This document shows, in pieces, positions 1 to 7,687 of a stretch of 39,181 bases of DNA. The stretch covers positions 1 to 39,181 of the forward strand of contig NZ_JAJERB010000014.1 of the NCBI RefSeq assembly GCF_020685205.1, given 5' to 3'. The position numbers were made by a program, and so were the translations under genes. The stretch comes from Hymenobacter translucens. GTDB lineage: Bacteria; Bacteroidota; Bacteroidia; Cytophagales; Hymenobacteraceae. Under the pieces are notes generated by a model that was given only the letters and a program-made list of their open reading frames with translations, had not been told where the DNA came from and did no database searches. Position 1 is the stretch's first letter; every line of letters begins with the position of its first letter.

Positions 1-3000
1 GGCGTGGTCGTCCCCGACACCGTCAGCACCGTCGCCCCGCACGGATCATCGTTCAGCGGTGGCGCTATCGGCGTCGTAAACGTGGTCGTCAGCACGGCCG
101 AGGTCAGGCCCCCGCCGCAGTTGCTGGCCACCGTCACTGTGTACGTGGTGCTGGGGTCCAGAGCGGGCAGGTTAACCGGCGAACCGGTCGGTGCGGGCGT
201 AATCGTCGTCGTTGCTCCTCCCTGGGGAGTTACCGTCACGATATAGCTGCTGGCCGAGGCGCTCGGCGTGAAGGTAAGCGTAGCCGAACGGGCCTGCAGG
301 TTGGTTATCGCCAGGTTGGTAGGAGTCGGGCAGGCTCCACCACCGATGGTGATAAAGTAGTCTTCCGTTTCACCTGAGGCGAAGTTGGTGCAGGCATCCC
401 CACCGGCGTTGCTGCCGCCATTGCGGGTGCGTACGCGCAGCAGCGTGGTGCCGGGTACTGCCGTTGCGGGCACTGCAAGGCTAACCGTGTACGCCGTGTT
501 GGCGGTAGCGGCAGTCGTTACCTGTACCCATTCGGTAGCTTCGAGCTGTCCGTCCTGGTCATAGTCAATCCAGGCCGAGATGGTTCCGGCGCCGGTAGAG
601 GTTACGCTCAGCTGGTAGGTAGCACCGGGCGCGAGGTTGGCCGTGGTGCTTCCGGTTGCCGGATAGGCTGTGTAGGTCGTGGTGCCATTCCGGTTACAGG
701 TCGTGTTCGGGTTGCTGAGCGTCGTGCCCAGAATCTTGACATCCGCAATGCTGCTGCTGCCGCAGGGGCCACCACCCAGGTTGCTGATGCAGTAGGGGTT
801 GGTTACGAACGTGGTCGTCACGGGCGTGGAGGTCGTACCGCCGCTGCAGTTAGCCGTGATGCTCACCGTGTACTCGGTATACGGAGTCAGGCCCGTCAGC
901 GTGACAGGCGAGGTCGTCGCCGTCGTCGTTACCGGCGTGCCACCCAGGGGCGTGGTTACCACCGTGTAACTAGTGGCACCACCCGAGGCGTTGAACGTTA
1001 GCGTGGCACCCGTACCGGTGATGTTGGAAGTCGTGATAGAGCGCACCGTGGCGCAAAGCGTAGCCGACGTAGCACAAACCGTGAACGGCCCCTGCGTGTC
1101 GAACGAGCCATAGCCCGATACCGAGACATAATAGGTCGTGTTGGGCGTCAGGCCAGCGGCGGTGAAGACGCCCAGCGTCGTGTTAGTCGTTCCGCTAGCG
1201 CCGCAGGCCACAATGGTGAACGGACCCGAGCAGCTGGAAGCGGTAAACATGCGCAGCAGACCAGCCGGATTGCCCGTGGTTTCGAAGCTGATGGAGGTGC
1301 TGCCCGCGCCGGTGGCGTTGGTGCGCACCGTGAACCAGATATCCTTAGGTGCCGTACCCGTGCCGCAGCCGGTAACGGGCGGGTTGGCATAGCCGTTCGG
1401 GACGGTGGTAGTAGCGCCGGTGTTGGTGGCCTGCACCGGGGTGCAGCCCGCCGAGTTCAGCGGCAGCGTAATGGCATCGCAGGGGTCGTCGCCCAATACA
1501 GTGGTCGTAAAGGTTACCGGGCCAGCCACACTGGAGCTGGTAGTGCCACAGTTCTGGGTTACATACACCTGGTACGCGGTGCTCGAGGTCAGGCCGGTCA
1601 GGTTCACGGAAGAACCCGTTATGCCGGAAATCACTGTGCCAGCCGAAGGTGTCTGGCCGGGAGTGAATCCCTGAGGACCATACTCAACGCGGAACGTGCC
1701 GGAGCCGGTGCCCACCCAGGTAACCGTAGCGGCACCCGACGTGATGTTGGAAATCGTGAGGCCGGCCGGCGACAGGCAGCCGCTGGTAGATTCCACGCGG
1801 ACGTTGTCGACGATGATGTCACTGGACCCGAAGTCACCGCGGGCGCGGAAGCGGATTACGCTGGTGGCCGAAGTCGTATTCAGCAGCACGGCCTGGTTGG
1901 CAAAGCTCGTGATTACCCCCAGGCGCAGCACGGCCGGGCCGAAGGTTGCGCCTCCGTCCGTTGAAACGTGAACGGTCAGGGAATCCCCCCCGTTGCTCGT
2001 CACGCCGCTGATGTTCACGTAGTCGAAGGTCAGACGCTTGGTGCCCGCCTGACTCAGGTTGGCATACAGGTCCATCGTGCCGATGCCACCGGCGGTAACG
2101 TTACGGGAGTGGAAGCGGGCCGAGAAGGTGCCCTGGCTTGCAACGGGGGTAGGTGCACCAAGCGTGGGGCTGGTCCAGCCGGCCGAAACGCCGTCGTCGT
2201 TCCGTCGCCAGGCGTTGTTGCCGGACGTTGGATTCACGCGCCAGCTGTTGTTGGGCGCATCCCGGGTGCCGCACACGTCAATCCAGGTATTCTCAAAGCC
2301 TTCGATGATGGGCAGCGTGGCGTAGGTAGCCGCGTTTACCGTCACCTGGGTCGTATTGGAAGTGGCCGAAATGCCGCTGCAGGTTACCACAGCCCGGTAA
2401 AACGTAGTGGTGTTTAGCGGCGTGGTGGTGTAGGTACTGAACGTAGCGCCGGTGATGTCGGTGAAGGTCGTACCGTTGGAAGACTGCTGCCACTGGTAGG
2501 TAAGGCCGGTACCGAGGGTAGTACCGCTCAGCGAGAGAGTGGCCTGGCCGCCGGCGCAAAGGGAGGCGGGGGTTGCAGTAGCCGTGCCCGCCGTGGGCGG
2601 CGTGGTGCAGGGCGTAGCGGGCATGTACGTTACCTGCAGCGTAGGCCGCCGGTTGCCGTAGGAGGCTGTAGTCAGGGCCGTTGCATCGGTGAGGACATCC
2701 GAGTCGGCGTAGCCGATGCCAAAGCCAGCAGCCGGGTTGGTTACGAAGTTGACCACGGCCGTGGCGGTTCCCGTCTGCTCCCAGTCCGTCAGAACCAGCA
2801 GGTTGCCGCCGGTGTACAGATAAGGCGTATTAAGCGTAACGGTGAAGTAGGTGCCGGCCGCGCCGTTTACCTGCTGGGTAGTGGAGGTATACGCTACGCT
2901 GGTGCCGGGCTTCAGCGTACCCCAGGTAGTACCGGTAGCCAGGGCCGACAGGGTCGTGGAGCCCAGACGTACTTCAAAACGGTTATTGCCGCTGATGGTA

Positions 3001-3308
3001 TTGGCATCAGCCTTCAGCCAGCCAAGCTGGGTGATAAGAGAGCCGGGCGGAATATTGAGCTCGGCCGGCGTGTACAGGTAAGCGTAGCGTGAGTAGTCGA
3101 AGGTGGAGGTAGCGCTGGAGCGGTACAGCGGGCCTACCAGATAGGAGCTCGTCGCGGGCGCAACTACCGGAACGGCCGTTGAGCCGATAACCATGGTTTG
3201 GGCCCAGGCCGCGGCGGTGCTCAGGCACAGCAGCAGCAACGCCAGCATTCCGCGCCAGGCAGGCAACCGAAATGTGTAGCCAGGAGATGGTAAAAGTGCT
3301 TTCATCAT
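1..3308 (-). CDS. Large secreted multidomain protein (Ig-like, FnIII, GEVED), C-terminus outside window
   Basis: The frame is open from an ATG at 3308 (a second ATG follows directly at 3305) to the left edge, 1102 codons without a stop, so the C-terminus and any sorting signal are missing. A signal peptide ends near residue 37 (hydrophobic run, then AAAWAQ). After an N-terminal beta-rich domain (about 38-230) come an Ig-like domain (about 233-325, with YQWQQSSNG), a jelly-roll or MAM-like domain (about 328-508, starting IEGFENTW and ending in an IIVDNVRVES motif), an FnIII domain (510-600), a domain starting DDPCDAI (607-745), a second FnIII (750-837), a GEVED domain (843-990, with AWIDYDQDGQ and ETEDYF), a third FnIII (992-1075) and the beginning of a second DDPC domain. 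Proteins of this architecture in Bacteroidota are usually exported by the type IX system and sit on the surface or are released. An adhesin or matrix role is plausible, but no catalytic motif is visible. Confidence 0.85.
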   Translation of the reverse strand, partial: MMKALLPSPGYTFRLPAWRGMLALLLLCLSTAAAWAQTMVIGSTAVPVVAPATSSYLVGPLYRSSATSTFDYSRYAYLYTPAELNIPPGSLITQLGWLKADANTISGNNRFEVRLGSTTLSALATGTTWGTLKPGTSVAYTSTTQQVNGAAGTYFTVTLNTPYLYTGGNLLVLTDWEQTGTATAVVNFVTNPAAGFGIGYADSDVLTDATALTTASYGNRRPTLQVTYMPATPCTTPPTAGTATATPASLCAGGQATLSLSGTTLGTGLTYQWQQSSNGTTFTDITGATFSTYTTTPLNTTTFYRAVVTCSGISATSNTTQVTVNAATYATLPIIEGFENTWIDVCGTRDAPNNSWRVNPTSGNNAWRRNDDGVSAGWTSPTLGAPTPVASQGTFSARFHSRNVTAGGIGTMDLYANLSQAGTKRLTFDYVNISGVTSNGGDSLTVHVSTDGGATFGPAVLRLGVITSFANQAVLLNTTSATSVIRFRARGDFGSSDIIVDNVRVESTSGCLSPAGLTISNITSGAATVTWVGTGSGTFRVEYGPQGFTPGQTPSAGTVISGITGSSVNLTGLTSSTAYQVYVTQNCGTTSSSVAGPVTFTTTVLGDDPCDAITLPLNSAGCTPVQATNTGATTTVPNGYANPPVTGCGTGTAPKDIWFTVRTNATGAGSTSISFETTGNPAGLLRMFTASSCSGPFTIVACGASGTTNTTLGVFTAAGLTPNTTYYVSVSGYGSFDTQGPFTVCATSATLCATVRSITTSNITGTGATLTFNASGGATSYTVVTTPLGGTPVTTTATTSPVTLTGLTPYTEYTVSITANCSGGTTSTPVTTTFVTNPYCISNLGGGPCGSSSIADVKILGTTLSNPNTTCNRNGTTTYTAYPATGSTTANLAPGATYQLSVTSTGAGTISAWIDYDQDGQLEATEWVQVTTAATANTAYTVSLAVPATAVPGTTLLRVRTRNGGSNAGGDACTNFASGETEDYFITIGGGACPTPTNLAITNLQARSATLTFTPSASASSYIVTVTPQGGATTTITPAPTGSPVNLPALDPSTTYTVTVASNCGGGLTSAVLTTTFTTPIAPPLNDDPCGATVLTVSGTTT

Positions 3309-3670
3309 GCAATGAGGTGTTGGGGGTGGAAAAAACGGGTGTACCCACATATATAAGGTTACGTCAGCCTGCCTTACCCGACCGGCTGCCCTCTTTGTGG
3401 GTCGCTAAATTTAGACTAAAACTGTTATTTCATAAAGGCTATTTGAATTAAAATCCATTAAAAGCAGGTTAAAGCTGTATAATGCACGGGCAATTATAAT
3501 TTTTTCCACAAACGATTGGCGTCCTGCATGAATTTCATTTATCAGATGATTCCTGTTCCGGGAAATCCTGATTTTTCGTGTTGCTGGCTGGAATAATTTC
3601 TATCTTACCGCTGCGTTTCCCCAACCACCCCATTTTGCCTTTTCGCCCCATACCAAATTCTTCCACCTAC
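3309..3670. other. Divergent intergenic region, 362 bp
   Basis: This AT-richer spacer separates two divergently transcribed genes for secreted proteins and must hold both promoters. No good TAnnTTTG element was found on either strand. Two overlapping small palindromes lie at 3405-3414 (CTAAATTTAG) and 3410-3420 (TTTAGACTAAA). The + strand frame stays open upstream of 3671 as far as 3578, but that part lacks signal-peptide character and is treated as leader. Confidence 0.5.
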
Positions 3671-5983
3671 ATGAAGAAACTCTTACACTCCACTTACTTG
3701 CTCCTTGCTGCCCTGTGCCTCTCGTTGGCTGGGGTTCAGAGCGCCTATGCCACGCACGGACAGGGCGGACAGCTCACCTACGCCTATATTCCTGGTACTG
3801 CCAACCAGTACCGCGTTACGCTGCGGTACTTCCGCGACTGCTCAGGCTCAACGGCTTCCACCGCTTTCACCCTTACCTACAGCAACACGGGCTGCACCGG
3901 CGGCCAGACGATTTCGATGCCCCGGGTAGGCGCTCTCACCCCGGGCTCCCCCTACTGCCCTACTACCCCGGGCGGTGCCAGCCAGTGCTCCTCCACAAGC
4001 CTGACCAACTACGAAACGGCTACCTACGAGGCAGTGGTAACGCTGCCCCCGGCTAACGAGTGGCTGCTGAAAGTAAGCGAGTGCTGCCGCCCCGAAGTAG
4101 CCAACCTGTCGGGCTCGCTCAGCGAGGACATCTATTTCGAAGCTCGCCTGAACAACCGCATTACGGTGAACGGTACTAACTTCGACGTTACCAACACCTC
4201 GCCCCAGTACCAGCCCCAGGATATTCCAATCCCGTTTGTATGCTTTAAGAACACGACGACCATCACCTTCTCGGCTACCGAGCCCGACGGTGACTCCCTT
4301 GTGTACAGCATGGACCGTCCGCTGGGTGCCTGCAACGACCCCATCCCCTACCAGGCCATTCTTGGTGGCAGCGTCAACGCCTTCTGCCCGGGTGGTGGCG
4401 GCACGATTCAGCTGCCCAGCATCATTGCCTTCAACCAGGCCTTCCCGATTCCCTCGTACAACATCACCGGCAACTGCCCGACGCTGACTGCCACTACGCA
4501 GAACTTCCGGTTTAACACGGTCGGCAGCTTTACCATTACCCCGGCTTACTACTTCCCGGTTACAGCTACTTCGCCTACTGCCGACAAGGCCCGCAACAAA
4601 TACGCAGTTGTAGGAAAGGTAACGGAGTACCGCCGTCTGCCCGGCTCTAACCGCCGCTACCTGGTAGGCTCGGTTCGTCGCGAAATGCTCGTTATCGTAA
4701 TTGATTGCAGCGGCAACCTGACCCCCGGCAACCCGATTGCCACGGCTCCCCCCAAGACCGGTGCCACCATTACCAACACCGACTCTACCCTGATCCGCGC
4801 CCAGACCTGCAACTACAGCGAGGTCCGCGTGAAGTTCAGCGACCCCAACCCCACCGACCTGCTCACGGTTACTTACCCCATCGAACCCGGCAGCACCACC
4901 GGCCAGATCGATCAGAGTATCCTGTCGGTTGACGTAGCGCCTGTCTTCCGGATTGTCGGCAACGGTACCGCTACCCCGTACGCCATCATCGGCATCAAGC
5001 CCGACGTTTCCGACCTGGGCAAGTCGTTCCGCATTCCGGTGCGTATCGAAGACAGCGGCTGCCCGGTGAAAGCCGTGCAGAACCGGATTATCATCATCAA
5101 CATCGTGAGCGGGCAGTTTGCCCGGGTTGTGACGAATACCACCACGCCGTTTGTCTGCGCCAACTCGCCCGTAACGCTTACCGCCGCTCCCATGCGCCCG
5201 GACTCCGTTTTGCAGCGCCAGGCCAACTACGGCTTCCGGTGGACGCCGGCTCCGGGCCTCGCCCTGGCCGATACCAACAAGCAAAACGTTGTGGTTCGGC
5301 CCCTGGTAACAACCCGCTACCGCGTTAAGATCATCGGCCTGGACTTCCGCCAGTCGCCTACCATCACCTGCTTTGACACCGCTTCGATTCTGATTCGCGT
5401 AGCACCTTCCGTACTGGCTAATTTCACGCATGCCCGAATCAACGAAGGCCGGGAGCACCAGCCTCCACACCGGTATTCGTTTGTCAATACGTCCACACGC
5501 CCAGCCACCCCGTCCCCGCAGGACAGTATTTCCTACCGGTGGATTGTGAAGTACGTGCAGGACAGCAAGGGCAAGGAAATTACGGAGCCGGAGTATGTCC
5601 ACTCGCGTCAGTTTACGCCGGCTCCGCTCGAGCTGAAGCATGGTGGCGAGTACCGCGTAACGCTGCGGGTCTCCAACCAAGCCAACGGCGCTACCTGCCC
5701 GCCCGTGGAGAAGACCGTAACCATCTACGTTCCCGAGCAGATTATCCCGAACGTCTTCACGCCTAACAATGACGGCAAGAACGACGAGTTCATTCTTACC
5801 ACCGAGCAGACCGACGGTGGCGGCAAGCTGCAGATCTTCAACCGCTGGGGCCGCCTGGTCAAGCAGTATGACAACTACAAAAACGAGTGGAAAGGTGAAG
5901 ACCAGCCCGCCGGCGTGTACTACTACCTGCTGACCGACAAAACCGGTAACACGACCAAAGGATGGGTTGAGCTGGTTCGCTAG
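3671..5983 (+). CDS. T9SS type B (gliding-motility-associated C-terminal domain) surface protein
   Basis: 770 residues. ATG 3671 is chosen because it starts a clean signal peptide (MKKLLHSTYLLLAALCLSL, cleavage near QSAYA-TH). An in-frame start at 3578 would put 31 extra residues before it. The N-terminal part (THGQGGQLTYAYI, then YRVTLRYFRDCSG) is a Bacteroidota-specific beta-rich segment with many paired cysteines. PKD/Ig-like segments follow. The last 80 or so residues start IPNVFTPNNDGKNDEF and continue LQIFNRWGRLV, EWKGEDQPAGVYYY and the end GWVELVR. This is the classic CHU_C/type B sorting domain that directs export by the type IX system and anchoring through the SprF/PorP-like route. 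The passenger function is unknown. A strong hairpin terminator follows directly. Confidence 0.9.
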   Translation: MKKLLHSTYLLLAALCLSLAGVQSAYATHGQGGQLTYAYIPGTANQYRVTLRYFRDCSGSTASTAFTLTYSNTGCTGGQTISMPRVGALTPGSPYCPTTPGGASQCSSTSLTNYETATYEAVVTLPPANEWLLKVSECCRPEVANLSGSLSEDIYFEARLNNRITVNGTNFDVTNTSPQYQPQDIPIPFVCFKNTTTITFSATEPDGDSLVYSMDRPLGACNDPIPYQAILGGSVNAFCPGGGGTIQLPSIIAFNQAFPIPSYNITGNCPTLTATTQNFRFNTVGSFTITPAYYFPVTATSPTADKARNKYAVVGKVTEYRRLPGSNRRYLVGSVRREMLVIVIDCSGNLTPGNPIATAPPKTGATITNTDSTLIRAQTCNYSEVRVKFSDPNPTDLLTVTYPIEPGSTTGQIDQSILSVDVAPVFRIVGNGTATPYAIIGIKPDVSDLGKSFRIPVRIEDSGCPVKAVQNRIIIINIVSGQFARVVTNTTTPFVCANSPVTLTAAPMRPDSVLQRQANYGFRWTPAPGLALADTNKQNVVVRPLVTTRYRVKIIGLDFRQSPTITCFDTASILIRVAPSVLANFTHARINEGREHQPPHRYSFVNTSTRPATPSPQDSISYRWIVKYVQDSKGKEITEPEYVHSRQFTPAPLELKHGGEYRVTLRVSNQANGATCPPVEKTVTIYVPEQIIPNVFTPNNDGKNDEFILTTEQTDGGGKLQIFNRWGRLVKQYDNYKNEWKGEDQPAGVYYYLLTDKTGNTTKGWVELVR

Positions 5984-6001
5984 TCAAACCCCGATCTTTT
6001 G

Positions 6002-6036
6002 AAAAAGGCGCTGCGGAAACCCGCAGCGCCTTTTTT
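6002..6036 (+). terminator. Rho-independent terminator after the type B surface protein
   Basis: A 10-bp GC stem, GGCGCTGCGG (6007-6016) against CCGCAGCGCC (6021-6030), has a 4-base loop and is followed by six T. A-run and T-run flanks extend the stem. It lies 19 bases after the stop codon. Confidence 0.9.
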
Positions 6037-6169
6037 ATTGTCCCTGCTGCCGTTCCCCGCCAGCGGGGACACATGCTGAGGCCGGTACTTTACCAAAAGG
6101 TTGCTATACCTGGCTTTAAGGTGAAACCTTTTGCTGATTTAAGGGTATTAAGGAAAGTTTAAATTTAAA

Positions 6170-6185
6170 TTTAGGCTTGTCTAAA
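6170..6185. promoter_or_regulatory. Putative DtxR/MntR-family operator upstream of the Nramp gene
   Basis: The site TTTAGGCTTGTCTAAA is an interrupted palindrome, two 6-base arms with a 4-base spacer and one arm mismatch. It ends 14 bases before the GTG start at 6200 and 38 before the ATG at 6224. The shape and the TTAGG arm match sites of the DtxR/IdeR/MntR family of metal-sensing repressors. The same 6-4-6 layout occurs at 7640-7655 ahead of the TonB-dependent receptor. The assignment rests on the pattern and on the function of the downstream genes. No regulator gene is in the window. Confidence 0.6.
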
Positions 6186-6199
6186 AATTAGCGTCCTTT

Positions 6200-7588
6200 G
6201 TGAATAAACCTATTCCCGCTTCAATGCCTTCCACCCCAGTCCAGGAACCGCCCGCTACTCCATCCCCGGACGCCGGCTGGAAACAGGCCCGGCACGCTCC
6301 TTCCCTGGCCGAAGTATATGGCTCGATCCGGGTACCGGCCCAGAATGCCTCTTTCTGGCGCAAGCTGCTGGCCTTCTCCGGCCCCGGGCTGATGGTAGCC
6401 GTCGGCTATATGGACCCCGGCAACTGGGCAACCGATATTGCCGGTGGAGCGCGCTATGGCTACACCCTGCTGTCGGTTATTCTGATATCGAACCTGTTTG
6501 CCATTCTGCTGCAGCACCTGGCAGCTAAACTGGGCATTGTGACCGGCCGTGACCTGGCTCAGGCTTGCCGCGACCATTATTCCCGGCCGGTGGCACTGGT
6601 GCTCTGGTTTCTTTGTGAGGTGGCCATTGCCGCCTGTGACCTGGCCGAAGTTATTGGCTCCGCCATTGCCCTGAACCTGCTTTTCGGCTTGCCCCTCCCC
6701 TGGGGCGTGGTGCTTACGATTCTCGACGTGTTGGTCGTGCTAATGTTTCAAAGCCGGGGCTTCCGGGTTATCGAAAGCATTGTGGCTGGCCTGACGGTGG
6801 TAATCTTCGGGTGCTTTCTCTACGAAATCATTGTCTCTCACCCCGACTACTTTAGTCTGATCAAAGGCTTTGTTCCGCAGCCCAAAATTGTAACGACGCC
6901 GGGCATGCTCTACATCGCCATCGGTATCCTCGGGGCCACGGTGATGCCCCACAACCTCTACCTGCACTCCAGCATCGTGCAGACCCGGGCCATTGAGCAA
7001 ACCGAAAGCGGCAAGCGAATGGCCATTCGCTTTGCCACCATCGACTCGACAGTTTCCCTGCTGCTAGCCTTTTTCATCAACGCCGCCATCCTGGTGACGG
7101 CCGCCGCCGCGTTTCATAAGCGGGGTCTGTTTAATGTGGCCGACATCACCGACGCCCACGAGCTGCTGGCTCCCGTCCTGGGCGCCGGGGCAGCCAGTGT
7201 CGTTTTTGCGGTGGCGCTGCTGGCGTCGGGTCAGAACTCAACCCTGACCGGCACGCTGGCGGGCCAGATTGTGATGGAGGGCTTCCTGCACCTGAAGCTG
7301 AAACCCTGGCTGCGGCGCCTGATCACCCGGAGTATTGCGGTGGTTCCTGCCCTCATCGTTACGCTGATCTACGGGGAGAAAGGCACGAGCGACCTGCTGG
7401 TGCTAAGCCAGGTAATTCTGTCATTACAGCTGAGCTTCGCGGTGGTGCCACTGGTGCTCTTTACCGGTACCAAGGCAAAGATGGGCGTTTTCACCAACTC
7501 CCTGCTTATCAAAATGCTGGCCTGGACTATTTCGGGCATCATCATCTCGCTGAACCTGTACCTGCTCTACCAGACCCTGTTCAAGTAA
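6200..7588 (+). CDS. mntH: Nramp-family divalent metal (Mn2+/Fe2+) transporter
   Basis: 462 residues from GTG 6200. An ATG at 6224 gives a 454-residue version and is an equally good start. This is a proton-coupled inner-membrane importer of Mn2+ and Fe2+. The two metal-binding motifs are both intact: DPGN in helix 1 (GYMDPGNWATDI, Asp72 and Asn75) and the Met of the helix 6 motif (GATVMPHNLYLHS, Met249). About 11 hydrophobic helices can be traced. The hydrophilic N-terminus of about 55 residues, rich in Pro and Ala, is longer than in Escherichia coli MntH. A metal-repressor-like palindrome lies just upstream. The gene ends in a hairpin terminator and is followed by a TonB-dependent receptor carrying the same operator, which suggests a metal-starvation regulon. 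Mn versus Fe preference cannot be told from sequence alone. Confidence 0.92.
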   Translation: MNKPIPASMPSTPVQEPPATPSPDAGWKQARHAPSLAEVYGSIRVPAQNASFWRKLLAFSGPGLMVAVGYMDPGNWATDIAGGARYGYTLLSVILISNLFAILLQHLAAKLGIVTGRDLAQACRDHYSRPVALVLWFLCEVAIAACDLAEVIGSAIALNLLFGLPLPWGVVLTILDVLVVLMFQSRGFRVIESIVAGLTVVIFGCFLYEIIVSHPDYFSLIKGFVPQPKIVTTPGMLYIAIGILGATVMPHNLYLHSSIVQTRAIEQTESGKRMAIRFATIDSTVSLLLAFFINAAILVTAAAAFHKRGLFNVADITDAHELLAPVLGAGAASVVFAVALLASGQNSTLTGTLAGQIVMEGFLHLKLKPWLRRLITRSIAVVPALIVTLIYGEKGTSDLLVLSQVILSLQLSFAVVPLVLFTGTKAKMGVFTNSLLIKMLAWTISGIIISLNLYLLYQTLFK

Positions 7589-7593
7589 AACTC

Positions 7594-7627
7594 AAGCGCT
7601 GCATCCTCCCGGGTAGCAGCGCTTTTT
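7594..7627 (+). terminator. Rho-independent terminator after mntH
   Basis: Stem AAGCGCTGC (7594-7602) pairs with GCAGCGCTT (7616-7624), with a 13-base loop and a five-T run ending at 7627. It separates mntH from the receptor gene, so each needs its own promoter. That fits the presence of one operator in front of each. Confidence 0.85.
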
Positions 7628-7639
7628 ACTCGCTCAAGT

Positions 7640-7655
7640 TTTAGACTGATCTAAA
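7640..7655. promoter_or_regulatory. Putative DtxR/MntR-family operator upstream of the TonB-dependent receptor
   Basis: TTTAGACTGATCTAAA has perfect 6-base inverted arms around a 4-base spacer and ends 32 bases before ATG 7688. The length, spacer and outer arm bases are the same as in the site upstream of mntH (6170-6185). The pair of sites supports common control by one metal-responsive repressor. Confidence 0.6.
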
Positions 7656-7687
7656 CAAATTCTTCAGCCAGGCTAATCTCAACCGCT

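Noticed and set aside
3405..3420. Palindromes CTAAATTTAG and TTTAGACTAAA that resemble the metal-repressor sites
   Set aside because: The spacer is absent or only one base, not four, and the genes on both sides are not metal related.
3848..5680. A 610-codon open frame on the - strand opposite the type B surface protein
   Set aside because: The + strand encodes a recognisable signal peptide and sorting domain. The antisense product has no motif.
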